Assembly (NCBI GenBank): GCA_036652695.1
Contig: JAVVVJ010000050.1
Location: 1 to 20,098, forward strand
Source: Limiplasma sp036652695
Lineage (GTDB): Bacteria; Bacillota; Clostridia; Christensenellales; Aristaeellaceae
Direction of reading: 5' to 3'
DNA: 20,098 nt
A model generated the notes under the pieces. That model saw only the letters and a list, made by a program, of their open reading frames with translations, did no database searches and was not told the origin of the DNA. Shown in pieces: positions 15,583 through 20,098 of the stretch; the first letter of the stretch is position 1; each line of letters starts with the position of its first letter. A program made the position numbers and the translations under genes.

Positions 15583-15611
15583 ACCCTATGCGCCCGCGCT
15601 GCGCCACATTC
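15583..15611 (-). promoter_or_regulatory. Candidate sigma-E promoter of spoIID
   Basis: On the minus strand GAATGTG (15611-15605), a 14-bp spacer and CATAGGGT (15590-15583) partly match the sigma-E pattern KMATATT-N14-CATACAHT: five of seven and five of eight positions. spoIID is a sigma-E gene in B. subtilis. The leader would be short, as at spoIIQ. Confidence 0.35.
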
Positions 15612-15615
15612 CACT

Positions 15616-15644
15616 TTGACAAACGCTCCCAAGTATGATACCCT
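15616..15644 (+). promoter_or_regulatory. Candidate sigma-A promoter of the first ABC-F gene
   Basis: TTGACA (15616-15621) is perfect. The best -10 at 17 bp is TACCCT (15639-15644), which is weak; a better TATGAT (15634-15639) is only 12 bp away. The leader holds a small hairpin, CAGAAG/CTTCTG (15664-15680). The 157-bp region to the divergent spoIID start carries both promoters. Confidence 0.45.
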
Positions 15645-15722
15645 TACAGTGGATGATTGTGGACAGAAGCTAGCCTTCTGAGCGCCGCAGCGCCTAACGT
15701 TATTTTTGATAAGGGGAAAGTT

Positions 15723-17324
15723 ATGTTAACAGTAACCGATGTCAGCCTGCAATTTGCGGGCGACCTGCTTTACAAGCATGTGGATCTCAGTTTCCAGTCC
15801 AACCACTGCTACGGCATCATCGGGGCAAACGGCGCGGGCAAGAGCACGCTGTTGCGCATCATTTCGGGAGAGCTGCTGCCCAGCACCGGCACCATCAGCA
15901 TGCAAAAGACCGACCGTATGAGCGTGCTGGAGCAGGATCACTTTAAGTATGACGCGTTTTCTGTCATGGATACGGTCATCATGGGCAACCGCAAGCTTTA
16001 CGATATCATGAAGCAAAAGGACGCGCTTTACGCCAAGGCTGATTTTTCCGACGAGGACGGCGTGCGCGCCGCAGAGCTTGAGGGCGAATTTGCCGAGATG
16101 AACGGCTGGGACGCTGAAACCGAAGCCGCCCAGCTTCTCAACGGCATCGGCATCCCCACCGACCTGCATTTCATGCAGATGGGCGGGCTGGACGGTCGCC
16201 AAAAAGTGAAAGTGCTGCTTGCGCAGGCGCTGTTTGGCGCCCCCTCCATCATCCTGCTGGATGAGCCCACCAACGGCCTGGATGTGGAAAGCACGGACTG
16301 GCTGGAGGATTTTTTGATCGATTGTGACGCCATTGTCATTGTGGTCAGCCATGACCGCCATTTCCTCAATGCCGTTTGCACGGATATTGTGGATGTGGAT
16401 CATGAAACCTGCAAGATGTATGCTGGCAACTACGATTTCTGGTATGAATCCAGCACGCTCATGCAACAGCTGCTGCGCAACCAAAACAAGAAGCGCGAGG
16501 AAAAGGTGAAGGATTTGCAGGAGTTCATTCGCCGTTTCTCCGCCAACAAATCCAAGAGCAAGCAGGCTACCAGCCGCAAAAAAGTGCTGGATAGCATTCA
16601 AGTGGAGCAAATGCCCGCTTCCAGCCGCAAATACCCCTTCGTTGGCTTTGAACCGGAGCGCGAGGCTGGCAGGGATATTTTGACCGTTGAAGGCATCAGC
16701 AAAACCATCGATGGCGTGAAGGTGCTGGATAACGTCAGCTTCACCGTTGGCAAGGGCGATAAGATCGCTTTTGTGGGCGATAACGAGGCTGGCTCCACAG
16801 CGCTGTTTCGGATTTTGGTGGGCGAGCTCAACCCGGATGAAGGCGGCTTCCGCTGGGGCGTTACCATCAGCCAAAGCTATTTCCCCAAGGATAATACGCG
16901 CTTCTTTGAAACCTTCGACGGCAGCCTGATCGAGTGGCTGCGCCAATACTCCTTTGACCAAACCGAAACGTACCTTCGCGGCTTTCTAGGGCGCATGCTC
17001 TTTAGCGGCGATGACGTATATAAAGCGGCAAAGGTGCTCTCCGGCGGCGAAAAGGTGCGCTGCATGCTCAGCCGCCTCATGATGAGCAAGGCCAACGCAT
17101 TGCTGCTGGATCAGCCGACCGACCATTTGGATCTGGAAAGCATCACGGCGCTTTCAAAGGGTCTGCAAGCCTATCCGGGCAACCTGTTCTTTGCCTCGCA
17201 CGATCACCAGTTTATTGATGAAATCGCCAACCGCGTGATCGAATTCCCGCTTGGGCAAAGTGGCTGCATGGATCACGAAGGCACGTTTGAGGAATTCTTG
17301 CAATGGAAGCATGATCGCACGTAA
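15723..17324 (+). CDS. ABC-F ATPase, YkpA/YbiT type, with degenerate second ATPase site
   Basis: The 533-residue protein has two ABC domains joined by a charged linker and no membrane segment, so it is an ABC-F protein of the kind that binds the ribosomal E site. Domain 1 has Walker A GANGAGKST (34-42), a divergent signature LDGRQ (156-160), Walker B ILLDE (D180, E181), DEPTNGLD where His is usual, and the switch His in VSHDRHF. Linker 242-300 includes FSANKSKSKQATSRKK. Domain 2 has GDNEAGSTALF (352-362) in place of Walker A, so the lysine is missing; its signature LSGGEK (439-444) is normal, and Walker B reads LLLDQ with Gln464 in place of the catalytic Glu. The lysine loss is, as I recall, shared by YkpA relatives; the Gln is not. 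AAGGGGA (15711-15717) supports the ATG at 15723. Confidence 0.9.
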   Translation: MLTVTDVSLQFAGDLLYKHVDLSFQSNHCYGIIGANGAGKSTLLRIISGELLPSTGTISMQKTDRMSVLEQDHFKYDAFSVMDTVIMGNRKLYDIMKQKDALYAKADFSDEDGVRAAELEGEFAEMNGWDAETEAAQLLNGIGIPTDLHFMQMGGLDGRQKVKVLLAQALFGAPSIILLDEPTNGLDVESTDWLEDFLIDCDAIVIVVSHDRHFLNAVCTDIVDVDHETCKMYAGNYDFWYESSTLMQQLLRNQNKKREEKVKDLQEFIRRFSANKSKSKQATSRKKVLDSIQVEQMPASSRKYPFVGFEPEREAGRDILTVEGISKTIDGVKVLDNVSFTVGKGDKIAFVGDNEAGSTALFRILVGELNPDEGGFRWGVTISQSYFPKDNTRFFETFDGSLIEWLRQYSFDQTETYLRGFLGRMLFSGDDVYKAAKVLSGGEKVRCMLSRLMMSKANALLLDQPTDHLDLESITALSKGLQAYPGNLFFASHDHQFIDEIANRVIEFPLGQSGCMDHEGTFEEFLQWKHDRT

Positions 17325-17328
17325 TCGC

Positions 17329-17374
17329 AAACGCCCAGATACACGGTTTTCAACCGGTATCTGGGCGTTTTTTT
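17329..17374 (+). terminator. Rho-independent terminator after the first ABC-F gene
   Basis: AAACGCCCAGATAC (17329-17342) pairs with 17357-17370, continued by CGGTT/AACCG (17344-17356) after one bulged A, giving a 19-bp interrupted stem. T residues run from 17368 to 17374. It starts 5 bp after the stop. It also lies beyond the 3' end of the convergent minus-strand ABC-F gene, though only three T follow it in that direction. Confidence 0.92.
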
Positions 17375-17431
17375 ATTGCGCGTTGCATGGCGGCGCGGAG
17401 CTGCCGCGTAGGCTGCGCTGGTTGTGAAGCG

Positions 17432-19354
17432 CTACTCCGCTTGCGCTACGCGAGTCTCGGCTTCCTCCAGCGCGTCATAGAGCGCGGCGGTCTTTTCCTG
17501 CTCAACGCGGTACGCATCGGTCACCTCGCGCAGTTGGTTCGCATCGGCATAGATCTCGGGCTGCGCGAGCGCCGTTTCCAGCTCCGCAATACGCCGCTCG
17601 TTTTGCTCGATGGCCTCCTCCGCCTTTGCGGCCTGCGCCTTCAGCTCGCGCAGGCGCGCGCTCTGCTGGCGGTCGCGTTTGCGCTCCTTGAGCTGGGCGG
17701 TCTTGGTTTGCTCCTGCCCAAAAACCTCCGCGGGCGGCTGGGGGCGGTCGCGCTTCTCCAGATAATCGTCAAAATCGCCAAGAAATTCGCTCATGCCGTT
17801 TTCGGACATCACCATCACGCGATCCGCAAAGCGATTGATGAAATACCGGTCATGGCTAATGGCAAGAATCGTGCCGGGAAACTCCTCCAGCGCGTCCTCC
17901 AGCACCTCGCGGCTGTCCATATCAAGGTGGTTGGTTGGTTCGTCCAGCAGGAGCAGATTATCCCGTTTCAGCATGAGCTTGGTAAGCGCCACACGGCCAC
18001 GTTCGCCGCCGCTCAGCTTGCCCACCAGTTCAAACACATCATCCCCGCTAAACAGAAACAGCCCCAGCGCGCCGCGCACCTTCGCCTGTTCCATGGTGGG
18101 AAAGGCATTCCACACCTCGTCCAGCACTGTGTGCTCGGGCGCCAAATCCTGCTGATGCTGGTCGTAATACCCCACATCGATATTTGTGCCATAGCGGACG
18201 CTGCCGCAATCGGGTGTCAAGCGGTTCATCAAAATTTTAAACAGCGTGCTCTTGCCTACGCCGTTAGGGCCGATGAGCGCCACGCGATCGCCCGTGCGAA
18301 GCTTGAAAGTAAGGTTTTCAAAAATCGGATGCCCATTGAAGGTTTTTTCGAGATTCTTAACCTCCAGCGCGTCCTCGCCACTGCGCCTGCGCACGTCAAA
18401 GGAAAAGCGAACGTGGTTTTCCTCCACCGGCTTTTCCAAACGTTCAATCTTGCTGAGGCGCTTCTCCCGGCTCTCTGCCGCGCGGATGCTCTTTTCCCGG
18501 TTGAAGCTGCGGTAACGCTCGATGATGGCGCGTTCGCGGTCAATCTCCTTTTGCTGCAAGTGATAGGCTTTCATGCGGGTTTCAAAATCGGCGCTTCGCT
18601 TTTTCATGTACTCGCTGTAATTGCCTGTAAATTTGATCATTCTGCCGCCGAGAATTTCACCCATGCTGGTGCATACGTGATCCAAAAAATAACGGTCATG
18701 GCTGATGAGAAGCAGCGAACCGCGATAATCGGTCAGATAATTTTGCAGCCATTCAATGGCCTCCAAATCCAAATGGTTGGTTGGTTCGTCCATGAGGATG
18801 ATATCTGGCTTTTGCAGCAGCAGCTTCGCAAGCGAAAGCCGCGTGCGCTCGCCGCCGGAGAGCGTGCTCACCTCGCGGTTGTGCATTTCGGGCTTGAGCC
18901 CTAGGCCGCCGAGCACGCCGAGCATCTCGCCCTCGTAGGCGTAGCCCTCCATCTGCGTAAAGCGTTCGCTCAGGCGCTGATACTCACCGGATAGGCGAAT
19001 CATGGTTTCCTCGTCCGCTGTGTGGCGCTCAAGCTCCCCCTCCAGCTCACGCATGCGCGTTTCCACCGCGATCACCGGCTCAAACACGCGCAAAAGCGCG
19101 CCCCAGACCGTATCGGTCAAGGCGATATCGTTTACCTGCGCCAAATACCCAACGCGCAAATCCTTGCCACGGTGAATCACGCCGTTATCGGGCTGCTTTT
19201 CACCGGCGAGCATGCGCATCAAAGTGGTCTTTCCGCAGCCGTTTACGCCTACGAGACCCATCTTTTCGCCCTTTTGCAGGCTGAAGGTAATGTCGTGAAG
19301 CACCTCGTGCACACCAAAGCTCTTTTGCACGTTCTGTACGGAAATCAGGATCAT
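17432..19354 (-). CDS. ABC-F ATPase, Uup/YdiF type
   Basis: The 640-residue protein has two fully canonical ABC domains and a C-terminal coiled coil. Domain 1 has GVNGCGKTT (36-44), LSGGERTRLSLAKLLL, IILMDEPTNHLDLEAIEWL and LISHDRYFLD. The linker is charged (KKRSADFETRMKAYHLQQKE and onward). Domain 2 has GPNGVGKST, LSGGERGRVALTKLML, LLLLDEPTNHLDMDS and ISHDRYFINRF. Residues after about 560 are rich in Lys, Glu, Arg and Gln in heptad-like order, as in Uup and YdiF. Such proteins act on ribosomes, but resistance, assembly and stalled-ribosome roles cannot be told apart from sequence. The ATG at 19354 has AAGGGG at 19369-19364, which lies inside the end of the upstream gene, so the two are probably coupled. 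Confidence 0.95.
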   Translation of the reverse strand: MILISVQNVQKSFGVHEVLHDITFSLQKGEKMGLVGVNGCGKTTLMRMLAGEKQPDNGVIHRGKDLRVGYLAQVNDIALTDTVWGALLRVFEPVIAVETRMRELEGELERHTADEETMIRLSGEYQRLSERFTQMEGYAYEGEMLGVLGGLGLKPEMHNREVSTLSGGERTRLSLAKLLLQKPDIILMDEPTNHLDLEAIEWLQNYLTDYRGSLLLISHDRYFLDHVCTSMGEILGGRMIKFTGNYSEYMKKRSADFETRMKAYHLQQKEIDRERAIIERYRSFNREKSIRAAESREKRLSKIERLEKPVEENHVRFSFDVRRRSGEDALEVKNLEKTFNGHPIFENLTFKLRTGDRVALIGPNGVGKSTLFKILMNRLTPDCGSVRYGTNIDVGYYDQHQQDLAPEHTVLDEVWNAFPTMEQAKVRGALGLFLFSGDDVFELVGKLSGGERGRVALTKLMLKRDNLLLLDEPTNHLDMDSREVLEDALEEFPGTILAISHDRYFINRFADRVMVMSENGMSEFLGDFDDYLEKRDRPQPPAEVFGQEQTKTAQLKERKRDRQQSARLRELKAQAAKAEEAIEQNERRIAELETALAQPEIYADANQLREVTDAYRVEQEKTAALYDALEEAETRVAQAE

Positions 19355-19360
19355 CTGGGC

Positions 19361-20005
19361 CTACCCCTTCGTTTGTTTCATTATGTCCGCCCGCGCGGCA
19401 AGCTCCCGCGCTGCCTCGCGAAGCTCGCGGCCGGAAGTAAACGCCAGCGCAAGCGCCTGCTCGCTGGCTTTAGCGGCCTTTTGCAGCAACGCTTCCCCCA
19501 CGGCGATATCGCCCGGCAGCTCCTCCGCCCGCGCGATATCCACCGCCTGAAAGAGCGCGTCCTCCATATCGGCATACGCCTCCGCTTGCGCGAAAAACTC
19601 CGCGCAAAGCATGAGATCCTCTGCCGTAAGCATGGGCAGCAGCCGCGCTTTCATCTCCCGCAGCCGCGGCGCGCGCAGCTCGCACAGCGGCCCCTCCTCC
19701 TTGAGCGAGGCAAGCAGCCGCAAGCTTTTCAGGAGCCGTTCGTCCGCAGCCTCTGCGGGCATGGTGAAATTTGTAGCGCGGCAATACAGCAGCTCGCTTG
19801 CAACAAAGCACGGCGTAGGCGCAAGCAGCTGGCACAGGCTTTCGGCGCTCAAGGCCTCCAGCGTGTCCAGCGGCAAGCCGCAATTTTGGTGGCACGCACG
19901 ATCCAGCAGGCGTAGCTGTGAATGCTCGTCCATGAGGTCCTTTACGCGGCGCATGAACTCCCCCATCATCTCGATCATGCGAAGGACATAATCCCGCTGA
20001 AACAT
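19361..20005 (-). CDS. DUF6483-like protein of unknown function
   Basis: The 214-residue protein is mostly helical and has no signal peptide or membrane segment. The N terminus MFQRDYVLRMIEMMGEFMRR resembles the MFxxDYIMRMIE opening of DUF6483 proteins as I remember them. The rest is Ala- and Leu-rich with tetratricopeptide-like spacing (LLPMLTAEDLMLCAEFFAQA, YADMEDALFQAVDIA), consistent with a helical-repeat scaffold. GGGAGG at 20017-20012 supports the ATG at 20005 over the longer upstream reading. Its stop lies 6 bp before the ABC-F start and holds that gene's ribosome binding site. Function is unknown; the coupling hints at a shared role with the ABC-F protein. Confidence 0.75.
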   Translation of the reverse strand: MFQRDYVLRMIEMMGEFMRRVKDLMDEHSQLRLLDRACHQNCGLPLDTLEALSAESLCQLLAPTPCFVASELLYCRATNFTMPAEAADERLLKSLRLLASLKEEGPLCELRAPRLREMKARLLPMLTAEDLMLCAEFFAQAEAYADMEDALFQAVDIARAEELPGDIAVGEALLQKAAKASEQALALAFTSGRELREAARELAARADIMKQTKG

Positions 20006-20042
20006 GCGCACGCCTCCCGCCCTGTAAATCAGGAACAAGGAT

Positions 20043-20072
20043 AGTATAGCACAGTTCATAAGATTTTGACAG
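20043..20072 (-). promoter_or_regulatory. Candidate promoter of the DUF6483-ABC-F pair
   Basis: On the minus strand CTGTCA (20072-20067) and a perfect TATACT (20048-20043) are 18 bp apart. Transcription would start near 20036, about 30 nt before the ATG at 20005. The -35 matches at four of six positions. Confidence 0.65.
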
Positions 20073-20098
20073 AATCGCATCGGAGGATTGACCGCCCC

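Noticed and set aside
15653..15673. Six-codon leader peptide (MIVDRS) and hairpin before the first ABC-F gene, suggesting attenuation.
   Set aside because: The mini-ORF has no ribosome binding site, the hairpin is short with no T run directly after it, and this ABC-F type is not a typical attenuated resistance gene.
17387..18904. Long plus-strand open frame of 505 codons opposite the Uup/YdiF-type ABC-F gene.
   Set aside because: It lies antisense to a gene with complete ABC motifs, has no ribosome binding site, and reads as low-complexity Leu/Ala/His sequence, a common shadow in GC-rich genes.
1..20098. CRISPR array, insertion sequence, tRNA or rRNA gene.
   Set aside because: No regularly spaced repeats, transposase-like ORF, terminal inverted repeats, tRNA cloverleaf or rRNA sequence were seen on reading the window.

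Overview
The window reads as chromosome of a moderately GC-rich, endospore-forming Firmicute, most likely a clostridial lineage. The evidence is the adjacent spoIID and spoIIQ genes, strong AGGAGG-type ribosome binding sites, sigma-A promoters of the TTGACA-17-TATAAT type, Rho-independent terminators, and a formate-tetrahydrofolate ligase gene. The gene packing is that of a core genome. I see no transposase, integrase, CRISPR array, tRNA or rRNA gene.

Layout, left to right. (1) lysA-type diaminopimelate decarboxylase on the plus strand (91-1356). (2) A 417-bp gap that codes for nothing but holds several stable hairpins and ends in a strong terminator; it is a candidate structured RNA. (3) A plus-strand operon: a GntR/FCD regulator, an M3-family oligoendopeptidase and a CCA-adding-enzyme-like nucleotidyltransferase, from the promoter at 1710 to the terminator at 5592. 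(4) A monocistronic plus-strand gene (5819-6937) for an unusual membrane protein with the architecture of a prokaryotic pentameric ligand-gated ion channel plus an extra N-terminal membrane anchor. (5) A plus-strand operon fhs - alaR-like - alaT-like - capA-like, from the promoter at 7036 to the terminator at 11710. (6) On the minus strand, spoIID - spoIIQ - glmS. The two sporulation genes have candidate sigma-E and sigma-F promoters respectively, and glmS has its own sigma-A-type promoter whose -35 lies across the last codons of spoIIQ. (7) A plus-strand YkpA/YbiT-type ABC-F protein with a degenerate second ATPase site. (8) On the minus strand, a DUF6483-type protein followed by a canonical Uup/YdiF-type ABC-F protein, tightly coupled.

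Functional themes are amino acid and one-carbon metabolism (lysA, fhs, alaT), peptide turnover and tRNA 3'-end maturation, cell-envelope precursor supply (glmS, lysA), the engulfment machinery of sporulation (SpoIID transglycosylase and SpoIIQ LytM protein), and ribosome-associated ABC-F ATPases.

Most worth a second look are the ion-channel-like protein and the repeats around its promoter, the candidate structured RNA at 1417-1687, the natural Glu-to-Gln change plus loss of the P-loop lysine in one ABC-F protein, the compartment-specific promoter candidates at spoIIQ and spoIID, and the GTATAC palindromes at the gntR and fhs promoters. All product names rest on motif recognition and recalled family features. 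No search or folding program was run.
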